The translations under genes and the position numbers were made by a program. From assembly GCA_024697625.1 (NCBI GenBank), contig JAILFJ010000146.1, positions 45,074 to 109,073 on the forward strand: a stretch of 64,000 nt of DNA, written 5' to 3'. Of the stretch, positions 45,039-52,207 are shown in pieces. This DNA comes from Oscillospiraceae bacterium (GTDB taxonomy: Bacteria > Bacillota > Clostridia > Oscillospirales > Oscillospiraceae). The notes beneath the pieces are model-generated. The model saw nothing but the letters and a program-made list of their open reading frames with translations. It had not been told where the DNA came from and made no database searches. Position 1 is the first letter of the stretch. Each line of letters opens with the position of its first letter.

Positions 45039-45206
45039 TATGCCCAGTGTGATGATCTCGTCCTGGACGTGCCCGACGATTCGGCAGCCATACAGCCGGT
45101 CCCGTTTTTCACCGCACCGGTCATGCAGAAAGAGTCTGCCCGGAGACTTGACCGCAGGGTATGTGTCCCCTGCAGAATACTCGAAAGGAAAGTCGATAAA
45201 ACATGC
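45015..45206 (-). other. Protein-like open frame without a start codon in an otherwise gene-free stretch
   Basis: The region 44981-45325 holds no convincing annotated gene. On the minus strand an open frame of about 64 codons ends at TAA (45015-45017) and reads protein-like: GRLFLHDRCGEKRDRLYGCR, then IVGHVQDEIITLGIRKAP. No ATG, GTG or TTG was found upstream of it before the nearest in-frame stop. It may be the C-terminal remnant of a lost gene. The plus-strand ORFs listed here in the track look like shadows of it or of nothing. Confidence 0.3.
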
Positions 45207-45235
45207 TGACGATCAGCCGTTTTTGGAGTGCGGTC

Positions 45236-45264
45236 TTGTCCTCTCACAGTCTTTGTGCTATGAT
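45236..45264 (+). promoter_or_regulatory. Promoter of the secreted nuclease gene
   Basis: TTGTCC (45236-45241) and TATGAT (45259-45264) are 17 bases apart. The nuclease ATG at 45326 is about 55 bases downstream of the expected start point. Confidence 0.65.
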
Positions 45265-45325
45265 TCAGCTGTACATCAGCGGACCTTTCCGCATTTGCAT
45301 CTGATCGCAGAAAAGGAGGGGACAG

Positions 45326-46282
45326 ATGAAACCAAGATTCTTTTCCTTGTTCTTGCTGCTTCTGCTTCTCTTCAGCTTTTCCGGAACTGTCGGATCAGCG
45401 GACGCGTCTTTTCCACATTCTTCCCTGAAAGCGGAAGCGCTTCCGGCCTGGTACCCGGATTCCGATTACTACGTCGAGATCAACGACGATGTCCCCGATT
45501 TTGAAGTCTGGCAGCGCACAGCGTTTCCCTTTGTCCTGTTCAGTGACCTGGACGAGCTGGGCAGACCCGGTCCCGCCTATGCCTGTCTCGGCCCTGAGAC
45601 GCTGCCCACCGATGTACGCGGCCAGATCGGAAGCGTCTATCCTGTGGGCTGGCAGAGCACAAAGTACGAAGACCTCATCGATGGCGGATACCTCTTCAAC
45701 CGCTCCCACCTGATTGCCTGCCAGCTCTGCGGAGACAACGGCACGCGGGAGAATCTGTTCACCGGTACACGCAATCTGAATGCCGGCAGTATGCTCTTCG
45801 TGGAATCTGCTGTGGAGATGTACATTCAGGAGACAGGCCATCATGTGCTCTACCGTGTCACCCCATTCTATCACGGGGACGACCTCGTCCCTTTCGGGAT
45901 CCAGATAGAAGCGCAAAGCATGGAAACCGATGTCGACGGGATCTGCTGCAATCTGTTTCTCTATAACGTCCAGCCCGGGATTGAAATTGACTACGCAACA
46001 GGAGAGAGCCGAAGAACGGGAGAACTGCTCACGCTGGAGGTTCCGGCTGTTTCAGCGGGAGATACGCTCAGAACGGTCCCGGCAGAGAACCCGACACCTG
46101 CCCCGGAACAGTCGTCTCCGGCGTCAGTCACCTATGTCCTGAACAAAAATACGAAGAAGTTTCATTATCCGGACTGCTCCTCCGTGGATGACATGAAAGC
46201 CAAAAACCGCCAGGACGTGGACTGGACCCGTGATGAGGTCGTGGCTGCAGGCTATGTACCCTGCGGCAGATGCAAACCTTGA
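45326..46282 (+). CDS. Secreted DNA/RNA non-specific endonuclease with C-terminal cysteine module
   Basis: A 318-aa protein. A signal peptide (residues 1-26) is followed by an EndA/NucA-like domain. Its catalytic motif is FNRSHLIACQL with the later LFTGTRNLNAG, the usual N-R-x-H form in Firmicutes nucleases rather than DRGH. Residues 270-318 form a small module, FHYPDCSSVDDM to AAGYVPCGRCKP, with Cys residues in a CxxC, Ada-like metal-binding arrangement often appended to such nucleases. AAAAGGAGGGG precedes the ATG. It would degrade extracellular DNA for nutrition or competence. Confidence 0.88.
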   Translation: MKPRFFSLFLLLLLLFSFSGTVGSADASFPHSSLKAEALPAWYPDSDYYVEINDDVPDFEVWQRTAFPFVLFSDLDELGRPGPAYACLGPETLPTDVRGQIGSVYPVGWQSTKYEDLIDGGYLFNRSHLIACQLCGDNGTRENLFTGTRNLNAGSMLFVESAVEMYIQETGHHVLYRVTPFYHGDDLVPFGIQIEAQSMETDVDGICCNLFLYNVQPGIEIDYATGESRRTGELLTLEVPAVSAGDTLRTVPAENPTPAPEQSSPASVTYVLNKNTKKFHYPDCSSVDDMKAKNRQDVDWTRDEVVAAGYVPCGRCKP

Positions 46283-46339
46283 ACCTGCGGACTCCGAGCT
46301 TACACGACATACCGGAGAGATGTCAAAGATTAAACAGAA

Positions 46340-46392
46340 CCCCGCGGCAGAACCTGTGATGCACTTTGTGCAGGGCAGGTCATGCCGCGGGG
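46340..46392 (+). other. Large three-tier hairpin between convergent genes
   Basis: CCCCGCGGCA (46340-46349) pairs with TGCCGCGGGG (46383-46392). Inside, ACCTG (46352-46356) pairs with CAGGT (46376-46380), and TGCAC/GTGCA closes a TTT loop (46360-46372). No U-run follows on either strand. It may act as a terminator for both flanking genes or be a stable RNA element. Confidence 0.55.
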
Positions 46393-46430
46393 CTTACTAT
46401 GTCCTGTCCGATCAGCCCTGGACCTGACGG

Positions 46431-47465
46431 TCAGTACTCGAATCGGATGCTTTGCTTTTCCGTATCAACGACAGCGTCAACCCCGAAAGGGATGATGCAT
46501 CGGGGCAGAGCGTGCCCGATGTTCAGGTTGAATACAACAGGCAGCTCCGGCCGGCCGATGACTTTGACCAGCAGCTTCCGGTATTCCTCCGCATAGGTAT
46601 TATCCATCGGCTTCCCGACCAGCACACCGGAGACGGCGTCAAAAACGCCCGCCCCCCTGAGATACTCCAGTGCACGCCGGTATTTTGCGGGGGCCGGCTT
46701 TTCCTCGCTGGATTCCAGCAGCAGGATCCGTCCCTTCCAGTCCTCCGCATCAGGGAACAGCCGATACTTCCGGCAGAGCGCCGGCATATCGGCATAGAGT
46801 TCGCCGTCGAAGATATCATAGAGGGTGTCGATGCAGCCGCCGAGGATCTTCCCGGAGAACACCGGCGGTCCCTGCAGCAGCTCATATCCGTGATCCGGGT
46901 GGACGGGCAGCGGCCTGCCGGCCTGGTCCGGGGTAAAGCACGCTCTCTGCTCGTACCAGACGTCGCTGGGCGTGATCTCCCGGATACGCCCGGTGCGGAT
47001 CAGCTCCTCAAAGTATTTACGGGTATATGGGAGCATCTCCGGGCCGAGCTCTCCGACATCGGGTAGAAATGCCTGCCCGTAGAAGCTGCGCAGTCCAACC
47101 TTGTGAAGCATCAGATGGTTGACCGTGGTATCCGAGAAACCGAGAAACACCTTGTCTGTGACCGCATCCGCCAGTTCGCTGTGATCGAACAGCCAGGGCA
47201 GCAGGCGGTAGGTATCGTCTCCGCCGATTGCGCACAGGATCATGTCGATATCCGGGTCACGGAATGCCTGCAGCAGATCCTCGGCCCGCTTCTCCGGATG
47301 GGCCTTTACGTACTCCAGCCCCTTCAGCGCATGCGGCATGAACCTGACGTTCAGACCATAGTCTTCCAGTCTGCGCAGCGCGATATCCACCTCGAAGCGG
47401 ACATAGGGCTCTCCGATGATCCCGCGCGAAAGGCTTACGACGGCAATGTTCCTGATCCTTCTCAT
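46431..47465 (-). CDS. S66-family peptidase (LD-carboxypeptidase/MccF-like)
   Basis: A 344-aa cytosolic serine peptidase. The nucleophile elbow is GFSDTTVNHL, the glutamate lies in LLLESSEEKPAP and the histidine in NIGHALPR, giving the Ser-Glu-His triad of family S66. AIGGDDTYRLLPWL is also typical. Members either trim the terminal D-Ala of murein tetrapeptides during recycling or, in the MccF branch, inactivate microcin C-like peptide-nucleotides. The length and GGDD motif lean towards the MccF-like branch. It starts at the ATG at 47465 and follows a three-gene small-protein unit on the same strand. Confidence 0.88.
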   Translation of the reverse strand: MRRIRNIAVVSLSRGIIGEPYVRFEVDIALRRLEDYGLNVRFMPHALKGLEYVKAHPEKRAEDLLQAFRDPDIDMILCAIGGDDTYRLLPWLFDHSELADAVTDKVFLGFSDTTVNHLMLHKVGLRSFYGQAFLPDVGELGPEMLPYTRKYFEELIRTGRIREITPSDVWYEQRACFTPDQAGRPLPVHPDHGYELLQGPPVFSGKILGGCIDTLYDIFDGELYADMPALCRKYRLFPDAEDWKGRILLLESSEEKPAPAKYRRALEYLRGAGVFDAVSGVLVGKPMDNTYAEEYRKLLVKVIGRPELPVVFNLNIGHALPRCIIPFGVDAVVDTEKQSIRFEY

Positions 47466-47495
47466 AGCTTCGTTCCTCCGCCTGCTCCGTGTTGT

Positions 47496-47527
47496 GAAGT
47501 CTCCCGGCTCTCATGCCGGGCCACTTC
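47496..47527 (-). other. Hairpin between the small-protein unit and the S66 peptidase gene
   Basis: CCCGGC (47503-47508) pairs with GCCGGG (47515-47520) and, after a short mismatch, GAAGT (47496-47500) pairs with ACTTC (47523-47527). No U-run follows on the minus strand, so termination would be weak; partial read-through into the peptidase gene is possible. Confidence 0.5.
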
Positions 47528-47585
47528 GGCTGTATGGACGCCCTCATGGACTCCTCAGCCGGGACAGCGTCCCCTCAACAAGGTT

Positions 47586-47759
47586 TTATCGGATTTGTAC
47601 CGTGCTGTCAAGAGGAAAGTCATCGTCCGTCCGCTCATGCATTGCCTTTTCGACGGCTGCCTTCCAATAGATCTGTCCGCATACCGGGCAGAGCATGGAC
47701 CCGTCGCGGCGAAGATGTTTCTTCTCGAGCCTTGTGTTGCAGAGCCTGCAGGTGATCAT
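47586..47759 (-). CDS. 57-aa zinc-ribbon protein
   Basis: The start is the ATG at 47759; the track's 47777 start adds six residues. GGGAGG lies upstream. The protein has two knuckles, CRLCNTRLE and CPVCGQIYW, separated by about 18 residues, a classical small zinc ribbon, then an acidic tail. It could bind nucleic acid or a protein partner; nothing more specific is visible. It is the third gene of a small-protein unit (35, 56 and 57 aa) on the minus strand. Confidence 0.7.
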   Translation of the reverse strand: MITCRLCNTRLEKKHLRRDGSMLCPVCGQIYWKAAVEKAMHERTDDDFPLDSTVQIR

Positions 47760-47783
47760 AATATCCTCCCTTTCCATGGTCTG

Positions 47784-47954
47784 TCAGTAAACTCTGCCGC
47801 TGGCATCGACGATCGTCAGGATCCCGTGCCGGACAATGTAGGTGTTTCCTTCCTCGTCCTCAAAATAGCTGCAGTGAGAATCCCGGCCCTCCGCGGGGAT
47901 CAGGTCCCCCTTGACGGTGAAACCAAGGCGCTGAGCCTGAAGGTAAAGCGACAT
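47784..47954 (-). CDS. 56-aa hypothetical protein
   Basis: The start is the ATG at 47954, preceded by GAGAGGAGG at ideal spacing; the track start (47996) overlaps the upstream small gene. The protein is predicted beta-rich: LGFTVKGDLIPAEGRD, then YFEDEEGNTYIVRHGILTIVD, like a small SH3- or barrel-type fold. I do not recognise the family. It lies 2 bp after the 35-aa gene and 24 bp before the zinc-ribbon gene, so the three are probably cotranscribed. Confidence 0.65.
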   Translation of the reverse strand: MSLYLQAQRLGFTVKGDLIPAEGRDSHCSYFEDEEGNTYIVRHGILTIVDASGRVY

Positions 47955-47955
47955 G

Positions 47956-48063
47956 TCAGTCCTCCTCTCTGAGATAGTCATAGTATTCTGATTCATCGGA
48001 GAACAGCAAATACTTACCGTCTACCATTCCGTAAAAGCCACCCGCTGTAAAATAACCACGCAT
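47956..48063 (-). CDS. 35-aa small protein
   Basis: The real ORF appears to begin at the ATG at 48063, which has GGAGGG at ideal distance; the 82-aa track version has no such site. The product starts MRGYFTAGGFYG and continues VDGKYLLFSDESEYYDYL, a compact aromatic, acidic protein. I recall similar tiny proteins in gut Clostridia, but no function is known to me. It is the first gene of the small-protein unit, and divergent from the aminotransferase gene. Confidence 0.6.
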   Translation of the reverse strand: MRGYFTAGGFYGMVDGKYLLFSDESEYYDYLREED

Positions 48064-48094
48064 TGCGATGCCCTCCTTTGCTCTTGATGAGCGG

Positions 48095-48124
48095 ATTATC
48101 TCACTTTTGCTGTCCTTTTGTCCG
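48095..48124 (-). promoter_or_regulatory. Putative promoter of the small-protein unit
   Basis: On the minus strand CGGACA (48119-48124) and GATAAT (48095-48100) are 18 bases apart. It is about 30 bases before the ATG at 48063. Confidence 0.5.
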
Positions 48125-48162
48125 TACAGCGGGAACATTTTTTCCGCAGCCTTCCGAGAGGA

Positions 48163-48191
48163 TTGTTCTGCCGGGATAATTGTGATAGAAT
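48163..48191 (+). promoter_or_regulatory. Promoter of the aminotransferase gene
   Basis: TTGTTC (48163-48168) and TAGAAT (48186-48191) are 17 bases apart. The leader to the ATG at 48321 is about 120 bases. Confidence 0.6.
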
Positions 48192-48320
48192 ACAGAAAAA
48201 TCATACAGAAAAGCAGAACAGAAAAAAGGAATGTCGGGAAGCGAGGAACCTGTGGCGGAAGGCCAAACGGAAAAACAGCTTAAACGTAATCGGAGATCAC
48301 AGAGGAGGAGAGACAGCAGT

Positions 48321-49517
48321 ATGCCGGACTTTGCAAAGCGTATGGACTGCATGGCGGGTTCCGCCGCCATTATTCGGGGCCTTTTTGGCGCCATGAACGA
48401 CCCGGAGACGATTTCGTTCGGAGGCGGCGCTCCGGCCTCGGAGGCGCTGCCGGTGGAGCAGCTGCGCGAGATCGCCGCTGATGTGCTGCGGCGTGATTCG
48501 CGGGGGGTGGAAGCCCTGCAGTACGGTCCGGTACAGGGTCTGAAGCAGCTGCGGGAGATCGTCGCCGGAACCCTGCTGGCCCCCAGGGGCATCGCGGTCG
48601 ACCCCGATGACGTCCTCATTGTCAACGGAGGTCTGGAGACCATGAACCTGCTCTGCCAGGTGTTCATCAATCCCGGTGACGTCATCCTGTGCGAGTCTCC
48701 GACCTTTGTCCACTGCGTGGAGATCTTCGAGATGTTCGAGGCAAAGTGCATCGGCTGCAGGACGGATGACCTGGGGCTGGACCCGGAGGACGTGGAACAG
48801 AAGATCCTGCAGTACCGCCCGAAGATGGTCTATGTCATCCCCACCTTTCAGAATCCCACCGGCAGAACGCTGCCGGCGGACCGACGGGAGCGGCTGGCGG
48901 AGCTCGGCAGCAGGTACGACGTGATCATTCTGGAGGACGATCCCTACAGAGATCTGCGCTACAGCGGTGAAGAACTCAGGCCTATCAGGTCCTTTGACCG
49001 GACCGGGCACACCGTTCTGGCCAACAGCTTCTCCAAGATCTTTTCTCCCGGCAGCCGCCTGGGCTATGTGTATGCAGACCACGGCATCATCGAAAAGCTG
49101 GTGGACGTCAAGACGGCCACGAACTCTCACACCTCCATGCTGCCGCAGATCCTCTGCGCCGAGTTCTTTGCCCGAGGTTTTTATGAAGAGCATCTGAAGA
49201 AGCTCTGCGCCATACATCGGGAACGCCGTGACGCCATGATGGCCGCCCTCGAAAAGAATATGCCCGAGGGGACCAGGTGGGTGTTTCCGGATGGCGGCCT
49301 GTTCAGCTGGGTAGAGCTCCCCGGTGACATCGACACGACGGAGCTTCTGAAGGAAGCTGCCGCTTACAGGGTGGCCTTCATCGCGGGCGCGGGTTTCTTT
49401 GTCGGCAACACCGGCGAGGGGAAAAACTGCATGCGGATCAGTTACGGCAACGTGACACCAGAGAAGATCGAGATCGGGATGAAGCGCCTGGGTGATCTGA
49501 TCCGATCGAAGCTGTAA
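48321..49517 (+). CDS. PLP-dependent class I/II aminotransferase (2-aminoadipate/LysN-like)
   Basis: A 398-aa fold-type I aminotransferase. FGGGAPASEALP at the N-terminus, LQYGPVQGLKQLRE, IPTFQNPTGRTLP, LEDDPYRDLRY and the PLP lysine in ANSFSKIFSPGSRLGY are the motifs of the aminoadipate/MocR-like aminotransferase group. The long track N-terminus is rejected because AGAGGAGG lies directly before the ATG at 48321 and the catalytic domain starts there. It transfers amino groups between an amino acid and a 2-oxo acid; the preferred amino acid cannot be read. It is a single-gene unit with its own promoter and terminator. Confidence 0.9.
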   Translation: MPDFAKRMDCMAGSAAIIRGLFGAMNDPETISFGGGAPASEALPVEQLREIAADVLRRDSRGVEALQYGPVQGLKQLREIVAGTLLAPRGIAVDPDDVLIVNGGLETMNLLCQVFINPGDVILCESPTFVHCVEIFEMFEAKCIGCRTDDLGLDPEDVEQKILQYRPKMVYVIPTFQNPTGRTLPADRRERLAELGSRYDVIILEDDPYRDLRYSGEELRPIRSFDRTGHTVLANSFSKIFSPGSRLGYVYADHGIIEKLVDVKTATNSHTSMLPQILCAEFFARGFYEEHLKKLCAIHRERRDAMMAALEKNMPEGTRWVFPDGGLFSWVELPGDIDTTELLKEAAAYRVAFIAGAGFFVGNTGEGKNCMRISYGNVTPEKIEIGMKRLGDLIRSKL

Positions 49518-49612
49518 GCGGAGAAACGCTTCTCAGACAGAGACAGGTCTCCGATGCGAGGCCGTGGCCGATGTGCTCCGGCAGAGGATGCCGACAGTCT
49601 GGGGAGATCGGG

Positions 49613-49650
49613 CCCCCTGCGGTTCCGGTTCGTTCCGGTCCCGCAGGGGG
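49613..49650 (+). terminator. Terminator after the aminotransferase gene
   Basis: CCCCCTGCGG (49613-49622) pairs with CCGCAGGGGG (49641-49650), a perfect 10-bp stem with an 18-base loop; TTCCTTCC follows. Confidence 0.7.
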
Positions 49651-49683
49651 TTCCTTCCTGCGTTCTCCGGCTTTGAGTTTCCG

Positions 49684-49712
49684 TTGACATCCGGGGCGGA
49701 ATTGGATATAAT
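49684..49712 (+). promoter_or_regulatory. Perfect consensus sigma-A promoter of the rpiB operon
   Basis: TTGACA (49684-49689) and TATAAT (49707-49712) match the consensus exactly with a 17-base spacer. It precedes a long run of co-directional genes, many of them overlapping. The leader of about 90 bases contains a hairpin (next entry). Confidence 0.9.
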
Positions 49713-49726
49713 AACCTTGTATGCCC

Positions 49727-49758
49727 GAGAGGCGGCCGACGGAAATGCCGGGCCTCTC
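49727..49758 (+). promoter_or_regulatory. Leader hairpin of the rpiB operon
   Basis: GAGAGGC (49727-49733) pairs with GCCTCTC (49752-49758); inner GGC/GCC pairing is also possible. No U-run follows. It may stabilise the mRNA or take part in regulation. Confidence 0.4.
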
Positions 49759-49807
49759 ATAACGAAGCATGAAGCCGGTTACCCGGGCTTCAGGGAGGAT
49801 TGAACAA

Positions 49808-50239
49808 ATGATTGCAATCGGCTGTGACCACGGTGGTTTCGAGATGAAGCAGGCTGTCATGAAGCATCTGGAGGCGCGCGGGGAAGAGTACCGGGATTTT
49901 GGCACCTTCTCTCCGGCGAGCTGTGACTATCCGGACTTTGCCAAACCCGTCGCCCATGCTGTGGCGGACGGAAGCTGCGACAGGGGCATCCTGATCTGCG
50001 GGACGGGGATCGGCGTCTCCATCACCGCAAACAAGGTCCCGGGCATCCGCGCGGCGCTCTGCGGGGACTGCTTCTCGGCGGAGGCGACGAGGCTGCACAA
50101 CGACGCCAATGTCCTGGCCCTCGGCGCCCGCGTCGTGGGGGAGGGGCTCGCACTGAAGATCGTCGACACCTTCCTGGATACGCCCTTCTCCAACGATGAG
50201 CGGCATATGCGCCGTATCTCGAAGATCGAGGGAGACTGA
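49808..50239 (+). CDS. rpiB: Ribose-5-phosphate isomerase B
   Basis: A 143-aa enzyme interconverting ribose-5-phosphate and ribulose-5-phosphate in the pentose-phosphate pathway. The N-terminal IGCDHGGFEMK, the catalytic cysteine in ICGTGIGVSITANK and HNDANVLALGAR are family signatures. The start is the ATG at 49808, with GGGAGG upstream; the track's 49769 start is an extension. It opens the operon and lies 2 bp before the next gene. A LacA/RpiB variant acting on galactose-6-phosphate is less likely. Confidence 0.95.
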   Translation: MIAIGCDHGGFEMKQAVMKHLEARGEEYRDFGTFSPASCDYPDFAKPVAHAVADGSCDRGILICGTGIGVSITANKVPGIRAALCGDCFSAEATRLHNDANVLALGARVVGEGLALKIVDTFLDTPFSNDERHMRRISKIEGD

Positions 50240-50241
50240 TC

Positions 50242-51411
50242 TTGGCCAGAACACCGGAATTCTATCAGGGCCGGAAGCAGAGACGCAACTACTGGCTGAT
50301 TCCCTTTGTGGTTCTCCTGGGCCTGATCACGATGCTGGTGGTCCTGTTCTACGGTGTGCAGAAATACGCGGTGATCTCCGACGACGGGGTGAAGGTCGTG
50401 CTGCCCGGCATGGAAGACACGGGCGGGACTGTAGCACAGAATACGGTAGAGCAGGTGGAGATCTTTGACAAGATCGTGCCCGAGATCGTCTTCGAGGCGC
50501 CGGACTACTCCCGCATTGTCGCAAAGGCCGGCCGGCGGGTGAAGCCCATGCGGGCGATGTTCATCGACGCCTGGGACATCAGCGAGGAGCGGCTGGAGCA
50601 GGCTGCCGCGAGCCTCGTGGAGGGCAATGCCCTGCTGCTGGAGATGAAGCCCAGGAGCGGTCAGCTGGTCTGGAATTCCAAGGCACCGCTGGCTGTGAGC
50701 TACGGGCTCTCGACGGATACGGAGTTTTCCAACAGTCTCCCGTCGCTGCTGGCTTCGCTGAAGACCAGGGAGGACGGGAAGGAGATCTGGCTCGCGGCGC
50801 AGATCAGCTGCTTTATCGACGACCTGCTCGCCACCCGCAGCACCCAGTATGCCCTGCGTACCGAGTACGGGATGAACTACTCGGATGAGGCGGGGACCTG
50901 GCTGGATCCCTACAACGCCGATGTCCGCAACTACATCATCGATCTGGCCCGAGAGCTCTACGCCATGGGCTTTGACGAGGTCGTGCTGGCGGACGTGATG
51001 CATCCGACGGTGGAGACCGTACAGAACAACCTGGGCGAGGAAGTAAAGGCTTCCTTCCTCTATTCGCGCGAGATGTCCACCGAGCCGAACCCGATCACGG
51101 CCATCTGCGGCTTCGCGGTCTATGCGGAGGAGGAGCTGGAGGGGCGGACGGGCCTGCTGTCCATCTACACCGACAGTCCGCGCTCGCTGGTCCGGGACGA
51201 CGAGGGCAGCGGGCAGAACGCGGTCCTGTTCATGAAGCTCTACGACCGGGTGTACTACCGCACCGACCGCTATACCTACACCTACAACCTGCAGGACATG
51301 GAGGGCAGCGTGAGGTACGGGGATGTCCATGACCGCTTTGTCCCGGTCGTCGTCAACCTGATTCCCCACGACAACAGCTCCTGGGTGTATATCGAACGTC
51401 TGGAGGAGTGA
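50242..51411 (+). CDS. DUF4015-like putative glycoside hydrolase, membrane-anchored
   Basis: A 389-aa protein with an N-terminal cytoplasmic basic patch, one membrane helix (residues 18-40) and a large extracytoplasmic domain. VKPMRAMFIDAWD, then TWLDPYNADVRNYIID and ELYAMGFDEVVLADV recall the TIM-barrel of DUF4015 (putative glycosyl hydrolase), where the W-x-(N/D)-P block and the GFDE strand are conserved. The start is a TTG at 50242 with GGGAGA upstream. It overlaps the thioesterase gene by 4 bp. A cell-wall or polysaccharide substrate is plausible. Confidence 0.7.
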   Translation: MARTPEFYQGRKQRRNYWLIPFVVLLGLITMLVVLFYGVQKYAVISDDGVKVVLPGMEDTGGTVAQNTVEQVEIFDKIVPEIVFEAPDYSRIVAKAGRRVKPMRAMFIDAWDISEERLEQAAASLVEGNALLLEMKPRSGQLVWNSKAPLAVSYGLSTDTEFSNSLPSLLASLKTREDGKEIWLAAQISCFIDDLLATRSTQYALRTEYGMNYSDEAGTWLDPYNADVRNYIIDLARELYAMGFDEVVLADVMHPTVETVQNNLGEEVKASFLYSREMSTEPNPITAICGFAVYAEEELEGRTGLLSIYTDSPRSLVRDDEGSGQNAVLFMKLYDRVYYRTDRYTYTYNLQDMEGSVRYGDVHDRFVPVVVNLIPHDNSSWVYIERLEE

Positions 51412-52124
51412 CCGAGGCCATGTTTGAGAAGGAGATCCTTGTTCCTGTCGGGACCTGGAGGGCTGCGGCGCTGCTGCACGAGCTTCAGGAGCTCTCCGGT
51501 GACGCGGTTGCGGCGGCGCATGCCACCGGCGCCGAGCTGAAGCCGCTGGGCCTCATGTGGGTGGTCGTGCGCTATGACCTGAGCCTGGCGCGGCCGCTCC
51601 GCCCCGGCGAGGCGCTGCACTGCGTGACCTGGGCCAATCCCTTCCGCCACCGTATGAGCCAGCGCAACTACGTGATTCTGGACGCCGCCGGCGACACCGT
51701 CCTCCAAGGCGCCGGGATCTGGGCGGTTGCGGACCGGGAGAGCCGGACCATGATCGACCCCGCCGAGCGCGGTGTCCGCTTCGAGACCGAGCTGAACGGG
51801 CGGGAGTCCCCCCGACCCGGCACACCGGAGAAGTTCCCCCTGACGGACGAGTGCCGCTACCGGGTCTCGGATGCGGACCTGGACATGAACGGGCACATGA
51901 ACAACACCCGTTACTTCGCACTGGCGGAGAGCTGTATCGGTGAGGCCGCTGCCCGGGCGGCGCTGAGGCGCACCCGCGTGGTCTTCCTCAACGAGGCGGT
52001 TCCGGACGAGGAGCTCACCGTCCGCTGGGGCGCGGACCCGGAGGGAGAGGGCGCCCGCTGGTACGTCACCGGCACCGGCCGGGGGAGAGACTGTTTCCAG
52101 ATGGGCCTGGAATACTTTGCCTGA
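51408..52124 (+). CDS. Acyl-ACP thioesterase
   Basis: A 238-aa double-hotdog enzyme. RYDLSLARPLRPGE and HCVTWANPF belong to the first hotdog and DADLDMNGHMNNTRYF to the second, with the N-x-H-x-N-N-x-x-Y motif of acyl-ACP thioesterases. These release free fatty acids from acyl carrier protein. The start may be the GTG at 51408, overlapping the previous stop, or the ATG at 51420. No fatty-acid synthesis genes are adjacent; its place before nfnAB and glpK hints at a lipid or redox theme. Confidence 0.85.
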   Translation: MTEAMFEKEILVPVGTWRAAALLHELQELSGDAVAAAHATGAELKPLGLMWVVVRYDLSLARPLRPGEALHCVTWANPFRHRMSQRNYVILDAAGDTVLQGAGIWAVADRESRTMIDPAERGVRFETELNGRESPRPGTPEKFPLTDECRYRVSDADLDMNGHMNNTRYFALAESCIGEAAARAALRRTRVVFLNEAVPDEELTVRWGADPEGEGARWYVTGTGRGRDCFQMGLEYFA

Positions 52125-52138
52125 GAGGGACAGTCCTG

Positions 52139-52178
52139 TATCGTTATCCATACCGTAATATCGTTATTCATACCGTAA
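52139..52178 (+). repeat. Tandem 20-bp repeat upstream of nfnA
   Basis: Two direct copies lie head to tail: 52139-52158 and 52159-52178, sharing TATCGTTAT, then C or T, then CATACCGTAA. Only one position differs. The junction forms an imperfect dyad, ATACCG...CGTTAT. It is AT-rich within a very GC-rich operon and sits 30 bases before the nfnA ATG, so it may be an operator or part of an internal promoter. Confidence 0.85.
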
Positions 52179-52207
52179 CATAAAATATCATCATAAGGAG
52201 TACAGAC

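Noticed and set aside
45025-45504. 159-aa plus-strand ORF reaching into the nuclease gene
   Set aside because: It overlaps the well-supported nuclease reading frame and its signal peptide; no start signal.
49927-51369. 480-aa minus-strand ORF opposite rpiB and the DUF4015-like gene
   Set aside because: It spans two well-supported plus-strand genes and has no motif of its own.
52139-52178. Tandem repeat as a CRISPR array
   Set aside because: Only two copies, directly adjacent with no spacers, and no cas genes nearby.
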